Below are positions 33,228 to 43,531 of a DNA stretch of 64,000 nt, in pieces. This DNA is from Blastopirellula marina (GTDB lineage Bacteria > Planctomycetota > Planctomycetia > Pirellulales > Thermoguttaceae): assembly GCA_020721965.1 (NCBI GenBank), contig DYLS01000006.1, positions 8,387-72,386 on the forward strand, read 5' to 3'. The notes under the pieces are model-generated. The model saw only the letters and a list, made by a program, of their open reading frames with translations. It was not told where the DNA came from and made no database searches. The first letter of the stretch is position 1, and every line of letters starts with the position of its first letter. The position numbers and the translations under genes were made by a program.

Positions 33228-33432
33228 TCTAGAAATCTCTTCCGCGAGACCCAAGGAAGATCGGCTATAATGAATGAAGGCTTGCCGTGCAAGGCTGGCG
33301 CGGAAGGGTTATGACAAGACTCGTAACGGGGCTTCGATCCGTCGAAAGACCGCGATTCCGGCTACCGTACAATTCGGTTAAGGCCCTTGTCGTTCAGATG
33401 AACTTGAACACGATACAGGCTTGAGGCTGTTC

Positions 33433-36400
33433 ATGGCCGGCTTTGAGACCGCTCCGGCAATTGTGCCCCCTCCTTTGCCCGTTCGATCCGAACGCGATGA
33501 AGTGGAACGCCGCATCGAAGAACGCATCCATCGCGTCGGGCGGCGAATCGGTTGGGTCGAGCTGTCTTGGCGGGTGCTGATTTGGCTGGTCGGCGTCGTC
33601 GGTTTTCTGCTGGTTTTCACCGTCTGCGACCAGTGGCTCTTCTCGCGGGGAATGCCGCCGCTGGTTCGCTGGGTATCGTGGGGCGTCCTGACCGGCCTGT
33701 CCGTGGTCTGGATAACCGTTGTATTGGGGCCCTATCTGCTGCATCGGATCCACCCCCTCTTTGCCGCCTACGTCTTGGAAGAAGCGGTACCCGATTTGAA
33801 GCACGCCCTGCTAGGGTTTCTGCTGCTGCGAAACCAACGTGAAGATTTTGAGCATGACCCGCTCTCGCGTCACGTATTTCAAGGGCTGGAGAAAACGGCA
33901 GCCGCCACAGTCGAAGTGGTGCCGCTCGATTTGGTCGTGGATCGAAGCCAAATTGTGCGTTGGGCGGCCGTGCTGGCAGGGATCCTTGCAGCGTTCTGCC
34001 TTTACTTCGTGCTCTCGCCCAAGAACGCCTTGGTTTCCACAGCGCGCGTGCTGCTTCCCTGGGCCGATATCCCGCCAGCAACACGCGTCCGCATCGAAAC
34101 GGTTTCCCCGGGCAGTGCCGAAGTGATGATGGGGGATCGAGTCGAGGTGCAGGCCACAATTGTTGGCCTGCGAAACGGAGAGCGGCCGCACGTTCAATTC
34201 TCTACCGCGGACGGCCAGTTCGTAAACCAGCTCATCCCAATGGCCCAAACCAATGACGACGCTACTCGGTTTTCTGCTGTGCTTTCCGACGCGATTCATC
34301 AAGATGCCACCTACCGGATTCAGGCCGCGGATGCCGAAACCAAAGAATTCCGCGTCCGAGTACTGCCAGCCATTCGGATGGAATTGCAAGCGGTCGAGCT
34401 AGAGTTTCCCGCGTACACCCGGCTTGGAAGAAGGACTCAAAACGGGCAGGGAGATATCTCGGCGATCGAAGGCTCGCGAGCCACGATCGTCGGCCGGGCG
34501 TCCGTTCCCCTGGCCTCGGCGGAGATCGAGCTGAACGGCGGTCGTGCGCGGAAGGCGATGCGGAAGGCGGGCGAGTTTTGGCGGGGAGAATTGACGCTCA
34601 AAATGAGCAACAAGGACCCCAACGTAGGTGAGTTCACGAGCTACACACTCCGCGGGACCGATGAGAACGGCCGATCCAATCGCGACCCAGTCCGCTTTAC
34701 CATCGTCACGATCCGCGATCAGCCGCCCTCCGTCCGGTTTGATGACCCTCCCCCAGACGGGGCCATCATCCCAGTGAATGGGAGCACGGCCTTGAAAGCA
34801 ACCGCCCAGGACCCCGATTTCGGTCTGCGACGATTGACGGGGAACGTCGAAAAGGACGGGCGGACGATCGTCTCCTCGGTCCTGTTCGAATTGCCACCCG
34901 ACAAGCCCGGCAGCACCCAGGCAGTTACAAAATCATTTGAGATTCGGCCGGAGGCTCTCAAACTCCGCCCTGGCGACAGCATTATCTGTTGGTTAGAAGC
35001 GGTGGACAATCGCGAACCCACGGGAAACCGCACCGAGAGTCAGCGGCTAAAACTCGTCATCGGCGAGGCTGCTCCGTCTGATGCAGCTACGGCCCAGAAA
35101 CCGCAGGAAGACAACGGCCAAGATACTTCCAAGGACCGTACGCCGCAGAACGCCTCAGACCCGAGCGAGCATGGACAGCAAGGAACAAAGGATTCCTCGC
35201 CCCAAGGAGAACAGGGCCAAGGTTCCCCCGCCTCGAACCAGCCCGACAACCCCGCATCGACCGATGCCATGCCAGCCGACGGGGACTCACGGCAAGGACC
35301 ACGAGACGGCAACGCTGAAGGTGCACAAGCTCGGGACCAAGGCGAACAGAACGGCACGCAAGGCGGCACACCCCAGGCTATGCAAGGCGAGCAAACCCAG
35401 AAGGGACAACCGGAACAAAACGCCCCCAGTGGAGACGCGAATGGAGAGGATACCCAAGGCAGCGGACAATCCCAGGACAAGCCCGCCGGCGAGCGATCCC
35501 AGGAAGCGAAAACCAACGGCGATGGATCCCAAGGGAGTTCCCAACCGGGGACGGGAGGAGAGTCTGGCGAGAAAAATCAATCTCCCACTGCCAGTAATTA
35601 CAATTCCGCTGGCAACACGGGAGGGCAGGAGCAGGACAACGCTGGCGGCGTCTCCCAAGGTGCCTCGTCGGGCGACCAGGGCCGCGGAACCGGCAAACCG
35701 TCGCCCGGGAGTTCGGCGGGAAGCCAAGGCCGTTCTCAGGGCGAGGGCGAACGCAATGGCGGCAGCACCGAGACCGGCCATGAGGGCAGCGGCACCCCCG
35801 ATGGGAATGCAGGCCAATCCACGGGATCGCAGACGGCAAGGCCCAGCGTCTCCACTCCCAGCGGCTCGATAACGCCCAATGGTACCGAAGGAGGCACGCC
35901 GGACGATGGGCGAGGTTCAAACAACACGAGTCAACCTGGGCAATCGGAGAATTCTAGTCAACATGGAGGAGTCACCCACCCGGACAGCCCGGCCGATGGT
36001 ATCAATGATCCTGGGGAAGCCTTCGAGCGAATACTCGACTATCTGCGGGAAAAGGGACACGCGAAACCGTCCGAGCGAAGTAACTCTTCCAAAGAGGAGT
36101 CGGAAACAACGAAAGAGCAATCCCAGGAGGGAGCCGGCGCGGCGGATCGCACTTCGACGAATGCCCCTGCCCAAAGCTCGGGTAGCGGTCAAGACTCGCC
36201 TCAAGGGCGTCACGGCGATACGGCGGCAGGCTCACCAAAACAATCAGAGGGCGGCCAAGACGACGCTACGGGCAAAAACATCACTGCGGGAAACTCAGCG
36301 ACGGGTGCGGAAAATCAAACGGGAAACCCATCACCGAACCAAGACCCTCGTACACCGATGGGGGGACCGACGCCCTCTGATGGTAATGGGCGGGAGCACG

Positions 36401-37326
36401 GGGGCGAGGCGGGATCCTCGCCACAAGACATGGCCGACCAGAACGCGCCCCCCGGCAAGGATGGCTCGAACGCGGAGACGCCGCCGCAATCTCGGGAACC
36501 ATCCGCAGCGGACGGACCTGAGGGTTCCACAACGGAACCTCAGTCTTCCACCGATCCCACCTTGCGCGATAGTTCTCAGTCGCAGGGCGAGAATCCCGGG
36601 CCACTTCCCGGAGGTGGCCGCGAAGGACAAGGCCAGTCCTCCCCGCAAACCGGATACGGTGCTCCGGGAAGCCAGTCCGAGGCATCAGACGGCGGTCAAG
36701 CCGTCCGAGATACGACTGGGCCGGAATCTACGATGGCTAACGGCAAGGGGGCTTCCTCCGCGGCGTCGGGAGATCAACGACAAGACGCTACCCCTGGGCC
36801 GGGCCAAGCCCAGCAATCGACCGAGCAAGGAAACTCAAGCAGCACGGGTCGAAGGGCGACCGGAGGCGGTAATCCCCGGGGAGGTGGTCTGCCGAGCGAG
36901 TCAGGGCCGACGACACCGCACAAGCCCCAGCAGCCCGATGCCGCTGACGACCCAGTCGTCGAATTTGCGCAACAGCAAACGGACCTGGCACTACGCTATT
37001 TGGAGGAGGAGCTTGCCAAAAACTCGCCTGATCCAGGGCTGCTCCAGCGGCTGGGTTGGACCCGAGCGGACATGGAACGTTTTACCCAGCGATGGCGGGA
37101 GCTGCGCGAAAGGTTGAACGACCCCGCAATAGATCCGGCATCCGCGCAACAGATTAGCGAGGTATTGAAAAGCCTTGGGCTCCGTCCCGCTGGCACAGAA
37201 TTGCGGGCCGGGCGCGGATCAAAGGATGCGCAACGTGGACTTGGGACAATCCGCCAAACGTCACCGCCGCCCCAATGGAGCGAACAATACCGCGAATACC
37301 TCAAGGCATTGGGGCGCAGCGAATAA
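33433..37326 (+). CDS. Large membrane protein, DUF4175-like N-terminus with about 600-aa hydrophilic low-complexity domain
   Basis: N-terminal TM segments (VLIWLVGVVGFLLVFTV; VVWITVVLGPYLL; AAVLAGILAAFCLYFVL), Ig-like beta region, G/S/Q/N/D/E-rich tract coded by roughly 35080-36950, compact conserved-looking C-terminus. Confidence 0.8.
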   Translation: MAGFETAPAIVPPPLPVRSERDEVERRIEERIHRVGRRIGWVELSWRVLIWLVGVVGFLLVFTVCDQWLFSRGMPPLVRWVSWGVLTGLSVVWITVVLGPYLLHRIHPLFAAYVLEEAVPDLKHALLGFLLLRNQREDFEHDPLSRHVFQGLEKTAAATVEVVPLDLVVDRSQIVRWAAVLAGILAAFCLYFVLSPKNALVSTARVLLPWADIPPATRVRIETVSPGSAEVMMGDRVEVQATIVGLRNGERPHVQFSTADGQFVNQLIPMAQTNDDATRFSAVLSDAIHQDATYRIQAADAETKEFRVRVLPAIRMELQAVELEFPAYTRLGRRTQNGQGDISAIEGSRATIVGRASVPLASAEIELNGGRARKAMRKAGEFWRGELTLKMSNKDPNVGEFTSYTLRGTDENGRSNRDPVRFTIVTIRDQPPSVRFDDPPPDGAIIPVNGSTALKATAQDPDFGLRRLTGNVEKDGRTIVSSVLFELPPDKPGSTQAVTKSFEIRPEALKLRPGDSIICWLEAVDNREPTGNRTESQRLKLVIGEAAPSDAATAQKPQEDNGQDTSKDRTPQNASDPSEHGQQGTKDSSPQGEQGQGSPASNQPDNPASTDAMPADGDSRQGPRDGNAEGAQARDQGEQNGTQGGTPQAMQGEQTQKGQPEQNAPSGDANGEDTQGSGQSQDKPAGERSQEAKTNGDGSQGSSQPGTGGESGEKNQSPTASNYNSAGNTGGQEQDNAGGVSQGASSGDQGRGTGKPSPGSSAGSQGRSQGEGERNGGSTETGHEGSGTPDGNAGQSTGSQTARPSVSTPSGSITPNGTEGGTPDDGRGSNNTSQPGQSENSSQHGGVTHPDSPADGINDPGEAFERILDYLREKGHAKPSERSNSSKEESETTKEQSQEGAGAADRTSTNAPAQSSGSGQDSPQGRHGDTAAGSPKQSEGGQDDATGKNITAGNSATGAENQTGNPSPNQDPRTPMGGPTPSDGNGREHGGEAGSSPQDMADQNAPPGKDGSNAETPPQSREPSAADGPEGSTTEPQSSTDPTLRDSSQSQGENPGPLPGGGREGQGQSSPQTGYGAPGSQSEASDGGQAVRDTTGPESTMANGKGASSAASGDQRQDATPGPGQAQQSTEQGNSSSTGRRATGGGNPRGGGLPSESGPTTPHKPQQPDAADDPVVEFAQQQTDLALRYLEEELAKNSPDPGLLQRLGWTRADMERFTQRWRELRERLNDPAIDPASAQQISEVLKSLGLRPAGTELRAGRGSKDAQRGLGTIRQTSPPPQWSEQYREYLKALGRSE

Positions 37327-37817
37327 CGGCAACGGGCAGAGCGACCACCCCGCTCGCGGGCACAGGTGAAATAGAGTTGCGTGAAGATGGGTAAGATGGC
37401 AGAGTAAGGGTGGTCGTGGCCGAGGAGAAGCTCGACGTTCCGCGCTGCCCACTGCGAGATCAAGATGCGCCATCGGGGCTTGCGGGAGTGTCGGCTGGTT
37501 ACCACGCTGGACGAGATGACATACCAGCGGCCGCATTATGGATGCGAGCGATGCGGCCACGCGGCGGTCGAGTTCCTTGCGCACAGGGTGAGCCAAGTGT
37601 TGGGGGAAGTGCTTGTCCGGCTGGGGACCGATCGCCGGGACGGCAATTCCAAACCGCTCTGGCGTCAGCACTTCTCCGCCGCCTGAGCAGAAAAGCGTCC
37701 ACTCAACCATCCGTCATCTGTACCCCGTCACCTGCGTGCGCTTGCGGGAAGCTGTACCGCGGACTACACTGCTTTCACTCGGTCTGCGCTACGTTGTATT
37801 GCGAGGAGGGAAGCGTC

Positions 37818-40800
37818 ATGCGGTGCACATTCGCAGCCAGCGCGTGTGGGTGCTGGATCGCCCTGGTATTTCTAGGCCAGTTAGGCTACTCCGATACCGA
37901 TCTGCGATCATCAAATCAGGTACTAGCGAACTTTCGTTCGCCGCCGCGAGAGTTCAGTACCGGGCCGCTTTGGGTGTGGAACGACATGCTTAGCGACGAT
38001 CAAATCGTCTCCACGCTCGAGGATCTGGCGGCGCAAGATGTTAAACAGGTCTTCGTGCATCCCCGGCCCGGCCTCATGACTCCCTACCTTTCCCCGGAAT
38101 GGTTCCGCCTTTGGAGGTTAGCGCTCGATACGGCGGAACGCCTGGATATGAATGTGTGGATTTACGACGAGAATTCTTATCCCTCGGGATTCGCAGGCGG
38201 TTGGGTCCCGGAAGTCATGCCGGAGTCGCGAGGTCAAGGGCTGAAGTGGGTAGAGGTCGGTGATCCCCAAAAAATCCCGCGTGAGGTGGTCACCGTGCAC
38301 CGGCTCGTGGAGGGACGCCCTGAGGACGTGACTGCGAACTTCAAGGCAGGACAAGCCTTGCACAAAGGACGGTACCTCGCGACCGTCGTGGTGTACGCCG
38401 ACACCACGCCGTGGTTTGGAAACCGCTTCTACGTAGACTTGCTGCGTCCTGGGGTGACGCAGAAGTTTTTGGAAATCACGCTGGAAGCCTATCATCGCCA
38501 ATTCGGCAACCAGTTCGGCAAGCGGATACCAGGGTCATTCACCGATGAGCCGCGATTGCTGAGCGCAGGCGACTTGACCTGGACGCCGGACTTGGCAGCC
38601 GAGTTCGAACGCCGAAGGGGATACGATTTGATGGCCACGCTTCCCAGCCTGCGATATCCGGTGGGAAACTGGGAAAAAGTTCGGCACGACTATTATCGGC
38701 TGCTGCTGGAATTGTTCATCGAACGCTGGTCTCAGCCATATTATCAGTGGTGCGAAGATCATGGCCTGGAGTTTACAGGCCATTACTGGGAACATGAGTG
38801 GCCGAATTGCCGATTGGTTCCAGATAACATGGCGATGTACGCTTGGCATCAGCGTCCTGCCATCGATTGCCTGATGAATCAATTCGCAGAGCATACCCAT
38901 GCCCAATTTGGCAACATCCGCGCTGTGCGGGAACTGGCTAGCATCGCCGATCAACTGGGCCGACGTCGAACGCTGTGCGAACTCTATGGGGCCGGCGGTT
39001 GGGACCTGCGACTCGAGGACATGAAACGGATCGCGGACTGGCTCGGAGTACTGGGTGTCAACACCTTCGACCAGCACCTCTCGTACATCACAATTCGCGG
39101 CGCCCGGAAGATGGATCATCCGCAATCGTTTTCGTATCACGCCTCGTGGTGGCAGGACTACCACGTGCTTGCCCGATATATGGCCCGTTTGTCCCTGCTA
39201 CTCTCGGCCGGAGAGCGACGCCACGAAATCCTCGTATTGGAACCGACGACCACAGCCTGGCTATACCAGGGCGACCCCACTACGGCCGACAAACTGCGCC
39301 AATTGGGTGATCGATTCTTCGACTTTATCAAGACCCTGGAATACGACCAGGTGGAATACGACCTCGGCTGCGAGGACGTCATCGGTCGCCACGGCACGGT
39401 TCAAGGCAGCGTCCTGCGAATCGGCCAGCGATCTTATCATACCGTTGTCATTCCGCCTCTGTGCCGTAATCTCGAAGCAAAAACCCTGGCGATTCTCCAT
39501 GCCTTTTTGAAAGAAGGCGGAACGGTATTGTGTTGCGGCGACGTCCCGGAGCTTGTGGACGGATCGCCGTCATCGAAGGTCGCTGAGTTGGCATCACTGC
39601 CCGGCTGGATCCAAACGTCGCCCACCGAGCTTTCCGCTCAGCTTCTAAAACGGCACGACCCGTCGGTAAAAATCGCTTGGTCGGAGCCGCGACAAGGCAT
39701 TCTATTGCATCAAAGGCGCCACCTCGACGATGGGGACATTCTGTTTCTGGTCAATACGTCTCTGGATCAATCGGCGTCGGGGAGCGTGCACACAACTTAT
39801 CATGCGATCCAGCAGTGGGACCTGGAAACGGGTGAGGCTTTGCCCTTCCCGTTCCGCGCAAACCCGGCAGGGAGTGAGTGCGAGTTCAGCTTAGCCCCGG
39901 GGGGAAGCTTGGTATTATTCTTGGGTGCCGAAGAACTTCCCAGTCAACCGGCCAGTCGATGGAAGGAGCACCGTGTTGCAATCGGTCAAGATTTGCAAAT
40001 CCGCCGCTTACAACCGAACGTTCTGACCTTGGACTACATGGACGTGACGGTAGGCGACGAAACTCGAAAGTCGACCTACTTCTTTCAGGCGTGTGACTGG
40101 GTATTCAAGAAGCATGGCCTGCCAGGCAATCCCTGGCATCATGCCGTTCAGTTCCGCGACGAGTTGATCACTCGGCAATTTCCCGCCGGCAGCGGTTTCA
40201 CTTTGGCGTACCGATTTGTCATCCGCGAACAGGTACCCGAGTCGTTGTGGATCGTGGTCGAACGGGGAGATCTCTACAAAATTGCGTGCAACGGGCAGCC
40301 AATGGTCGTGGGTAACGATTGGTGGCTGGATCGGGCGTTTCACAAAATCGACATCCGCAGTGCCGTGAGAGTCGGAGAAAATGTGGTGACGCTTTCCGCC
40401 TCGCCGATGACCATGTGGCACGAGCCCGCCCCCGCCTATCTGTTAGGTGAATTTTCTTTGGCTCCGGCGGATAGCGGGTTCGAGATCATCGCGCCGCGGG
40501 AGTTACGACTGGACGACGCGCAGCATCTGGGCCACGATACGCAGCCGAACGGGACGATGTGGCTCTCCAGCGGTATCGGTTTTCGCCCCAACTCCAGCGA
40601 TGACCCTTCGCCGTGGCTGATTTTCGACCTGGGGCGGCCCGTCCATCTCCGCCGCGTCACGATTTGGAACTACAACGAGGTCAACTTGACGCAACGTGGC
40701 GTCAAGGATTTCGAGCTTCTGGCACTGGATCACGGCGATCCAAATTCGGCAGGACACTCCTTGGGCCAATTCTCACTGGCTCAGGCTACCAGCGGCAAAA

Positions 40801-41504
40801 CTGGGCCTTCCGCGCAACCAGCATTCCCGCAAACCATTCCGATAGTCGCAGATGGAGTTCGGTTTTTGAAACTTATGGTTCGTTCCAATCATGCGGGCGT
40901 CGTTTATCCGGCATCATCGCAAGCTCCCGACAACGCCTTTGTAGGATTGGCCGAAATTCGCTTTTATGAGGCCGACGACGAAGAGCAACGCGAGGTGAGC
41001 GGGGCGACGGTCGCCGCGGCCTCCAGCGAACTAGCCGAAGGATTCCAACGCTTAGCTGGACACGTCGTAGATGGCTCAGGGCTTGTAACCGGATGGAACG
41101 TCCAGGGCTGCCCGTTTTATTCGGGCGATGTGTCGTACAAGTCACGGATCACGGTTTCGGATCTGGCGTCTGAGGAGTACTATTTGCGTTTGAATCGTTG
41201 GAACGGAGCGGTCGCCAAGGTACGCGTGAACGGCGCCCTAGTGGGATACATGTACCATCAACCATGGGAATGCCGCTTAACACCCGCCCTGAAGAATGGG
41301 GAAAATACCATCGAGGTGGTGGTGACCGGCACGCCCAAAAACCTGCTGGGACCGCACCATGCTGGTGCCATGCGAGGCTCCGCCTGGCCGCAGGCCTTTG
41401 CCCGGGGGCCAGACGAGGGGCCTCCACTCGGCGCTGCCTACGATACCATCCCGTACGGACTCTTCGACCCGTTCGAAGTCGTAGTACGGACCCCAGAAAA
41501 ATAA
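37818..41504 (+). CDS. Secreted glycoside hydrolase, GH106 (alpha-L-rhamnosidase)-like
   Basis: GPLWVWNDMLSDDQIVSTLEDLAAQDVKQVFVHPRPGLMTPYLSPEWFRLWRLALDTAERLDMNVWIYDENSYPSGFAGG; ATG 37818 with GAGGAGGG upstream and signal peptide; ORF opens 37410. Confidence 0.82.
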   Translation: MRCTFAASACGCWIALVFLGQLGYSDTDLRSSNQVLANFRSPPREFSTGPLWVWNDMLSDDQIVSTLEDLAAQDVKQVFVHPRPGLMTPYLSPEWFRLWRLALDTAERLDMNVWIYDENSYPSGFAGGWVPEVMPESRGQGLKWVEVGDPQKIPREVVTVHRLVEGRPEDVTANFKAGQALHKGRYLATVVVYADTTPWFGNRFYVDLLRPGVTQKFLEITLEAYHRQFGNQFGKRIPGSFTDEPRLLSAGDLTWTPDLAAEFERRRGYDLMATLPSLRYPVGNWEKVRHDYYRLLLELFIERWSQPYYQWCEDHGLEFTGHYWEHEWPNCRLVPDNMAMYAWHQRPAIDCLMNQFAEHTHAQFGNIRAVRELASIADQLGRRRTLCELYGAGGWDLRLEDMKRIADWLGVLGVNTFDQHLSYITIRGARKMDHPQSFSYHASWWQDYHVLARYMARLSLLLSAGERRHEILVLEPTTTAWLYQGDPTTADKLRQLGDRFFDFIKTLEYDQVEYDLGCEDVIGRHGTVQGSVLRIGQRSYHTVVIPPLCRNLEAKTLAILHAFLKEGGTVLCCGDVPELVDGSPSSKVAELASLPGWIQTSPTELSAQLLKRHDPSVKIAWSEPRQGILLHQRRHLDDGDILFLVNTSLDQSASGSVHTTYHAIQQWDLETGEALPFPFRANPAGSECEFSLAPGGSLVLFLGAEELPSQPASRWKEHRVAIGQDLQIRRLQPNVLTLDYMDVTVGDETRKSTYFFQACDWVFKKHGLPGNPWHHAVQFRDELITRQFPAGSGFTLAYRFVIREQVPESLWIVVERGDLYKIACNGQPMVVGNDWWLDRAFHKIDIRSAVRVGENVVTLSASPMTMWHEPAPAYLLGEFSLAPADSGFEIIAPRELRLDDAQHLGHDTQPNGTMWLSSGIGFRPNSSDDPSPWLIFDLGRPVHLRRVTIWNYNEVNLTQRGVKDFELLALDHGDPNSAGHSLGQFSLAQATSGKTGPSAQPAFPQTIPIVADGVRFLKLMVRSNHAGVVYPASSQAPDNAFVGLAEIRFYEADDEEQREVSGATVAAASSELAEGFQRLAGHVVDGSGLVTGWNVQGCPFYSGDVSYKSRITVSDLASEEYYLRLNRWNGAVAKVRVNGALVGYMYHQPWECRLTPALKNGENTIEVVVTGTPKNLLGPHHAGAMRGSAWPQAFARGPDEGPPLGAAYDTIPYGLFDPFEVVVRTPEK

Positions 41505-41622
41505 GGTTGTTCTCGCTCCAGCCTCCGCGGTATCCGAAAAAGGGACATCCGAGTCGGGAGTTGAGTGGCTTGCGCGTTACCTTTGCGTCCAGCGATCCGA
41601 TAGCCGGATGCCGGGACCGCCA

Positions 41623-41734
41623 TACTCCAGCGCAATGTGCGCCTGATTGCATGATGTGCCCGCCATCGATTGCGGGGCGTTGGGGCGCATCATTATACGA
41701 TGTCGATCCCCGCAAACAACCCTGTGCTGTAGTA
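41623..41734 (+). mobile_element. R1 copy
   Basis: TACTCCAGCGCAATGTGCGCCTGATTGCATGATGTGCCCGCCATCGATTGCGGGGCG...CAAACAACCCTGTGCTGTAGTA. Confidence 0.8.
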
Positions 41735-41871
41735 CGTGTAGACAACCAGTGAAGAGCCGCACGGGTTTTGCCGGATTGCGATTCTTCCGCTGTCGCTGGA
41801 CGGCTTGTGCCAGGCACTGCCCTCGATTGCTGGTGCTGCAATGCACCCCCGCCCGCGCCTTTCGTGTGCAA

Positions 41872-42174
41872 TTAGGCGGCTGGCGGATCGGACTCCATGC
41901 GTGGATCGCCAGCTCCCCCCTTCCAACGCAGGGACTCACGATTCTGCTCGATAAAGTCTCGGATTTTCGTCGCAAACTCCATCAATCTGTACCACTGGTC
42001 GGCATACAGCGTCACCGGCATCCGTTGCAAGCCGTAAACGCTAACAGCCCCCTTCGGACTGATCTTGCAAATCAAAACTCCTTGCGATTCCGACAATTCC
42101 TTGAGCAGCTTGTCTGCCTCCTCGGGGTTCAGCTCGCCCGCGGCCACCTTGAAGAGAATCTCCTTTCGATCCAT
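41872..42174 (-). CDS. Small conserved-looking protein (100 aa)
   Basis: MDRKEILFKVAAGELNPEEADKLLKELSESQGVLICKISPKGAVSVYGLQRMPVTLYADQWYRLMEF; coherent composition and AAGGAG-type SD on the minus strand. Confidence 0.65.
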   Translation of the reverse strand: MDRKEILFKVAAGELNPEEADKLLKELSESQGVLICKISPKGAVSVYGLQRMPVTLYADQWYRLMEFATKIRDFIEQNRESLRWKGGAGDPRMESDPPAA

Positions 42175-42279
42175 TCCGACAACTCCTTGCGTCTAGGGTT
42201 GGAAGAAAAAAGTCGATGCCCGTAACCGCACGTATCGCTGCAATCCGGGTCATGGTCGGCACAGGCTCATCGCAAATAA

Positions 42280-42384
42280 TGCTACAACGCAAAGTCCGTG
42301 TGCCTGCATGATGCGCCCACCATACGCTGCAATACGTGGTTTCGCACCACCACAAGATGTTGAGAACAACCCAGCGCTGTAGCA
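42280..42384 (+). mobile_element. R1 copy, 105-bp subtype
   Basis: TGCTACAACGCAAAGTCC...CCAGCGCTGTAGCA ends; flanked by ATAA at 42276-42279 and 42385-42388. Confidence 0.88.
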
Positions 42385-42398
42385 ATAAGACTCGCTAG

Positions 42399-42512
42399 TA
42401 CCGCACCGTAAAGTCCGCCCAATTGTATGATGTACGCACGATTGATTGCGAGGCGTCATGTCCCGCCAGCACACAATATGTTGAGCCAAGGAAACGACGT
42501 TGCGCTGTAGTA
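42399..42512 (+). mobile_element. R1 copy, long subtype
   Basis: TACCGCACCGTAAAGTCC...GTTGCGCTGTAGTA ends; flanked by CTAG at 42395-42398 and 42513-42516. Confidence 0.88.
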
Positions 42513-43233
42513 CTAGAATCCCAAACCCTTCGTTTTGGTTTGCACTGGCAGAAGATACATGTCGGCCGTGATGTACAAAACAGAGCCATGGCCATGCATC
42601 GGCGTCAGCCCGGCAGGCCACGCTGTTTTGAAGCTGGGAAAGATGAGGTCGAACATGGCTCTTTCGCCTTTCCACAAACGACCACTATATTCGGAAGCTC
42701 ACGCACCGTGGTCGCGACCGCAGGGGGCCTATGGCGACGATGTGAAAATCATTATGGCCATTCCAGGGCCGCCCCATGCGCGATCGCACGAGTTGCGTTC
42801 CGGCCTGCGTTCCGGCAACCTTCTCCGATGATATGATAAGGTCTGACGTTACGCGCGACAACATTCCAATCGATCAGCAAAATATCTCCGACTTCCCCAC
42901 GCCCCCGTTTGTGGTCCCCAAAAGCTGGCCCTGCCCATCGATCATGTGCAGCTTACTTACCCGCTCGGGTCGTGTCTGCATACGCCAGCCGATAAACCAA
43001 ATTTCCTGGACGTATTTTTACGTAAATCATTACTGCGTAAAGACTTTCGGTTGATTTGTACTGCTTACCGTAGTCATGTAATGGTTTTTCGTAAGTTTTT
43101 GTCCTGTAATGAGTTGCGCGATTCGCCTTGTACTCAGAAAACAGTGAGAGAATCGGGGTGCTCAATTGACGTACATTATTTTCTCACAATCACTTGCAAT
43201 TAGCATCCCCCTAGTTCGCGGGGGGGGAAGTTT

Positions 43234-43370
43234 GGTCGAAATGACAGCATCGCGAGTGGTTTTGCAGTGAGGAGAATCTCTGCAAAAGACTTCGCAAGAT
43301 TTCTCGCTTCGCTCGAAATGACAGCAGGACTAGCCGTTTTGCAGGGACGAGAAACCGCGTAAACGATTAC
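43234..43370 (+). mobile_element. R2 partial copy (right end)
   Basis: GTCGAAATGACAGC...TTCTCGCTTCGCTCGAAATGACAGCAGG...GAAACCGCGTAAACGATTAC right terminus. Confidence 0.75.
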
Positions 43371-43531
43371 GGGTGGAACAATGCGGAAAGGGTGGCGTTT
43401 TCACGAGCATTTGGCATACCCGCACTGCTCATAGCCGCCGATGGCTCAAGGGAACGGCAGGATGCTGCGGTCGACGCGGCGTGACGCCCCCATGTTCCGT
43501 GAACGGCCACCGACCGGCGGTGCGATGCCGA

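Noticed and set aside
35040-36685. Long overlapping ORFs on both strands (e.g. 35081..35872 +, 35879..37117 +, 35287..35817 -)
   Set aside because: They are alternate-frame readings of the low-complexity tract of the 33433-37326 CDS; composition is unnatural (R/P/S or L/A/G runs) with no domain motifs.
37465-37686. 73-aa ORF with CxxC (YGCERCGHAAVEF)
   Set aside because: Too short and without RBS or recognised family; left uncalled.
41577-42675. ORFs 41577..41975, 42041..42385, 42250..42675, 42395..42595 on the minus strand
   Set aside because: Mostly readings through R1 copies (e.g. ..ASQS..GTSCNQA..); similarity between them comes from repeat DNA, not a protein family.
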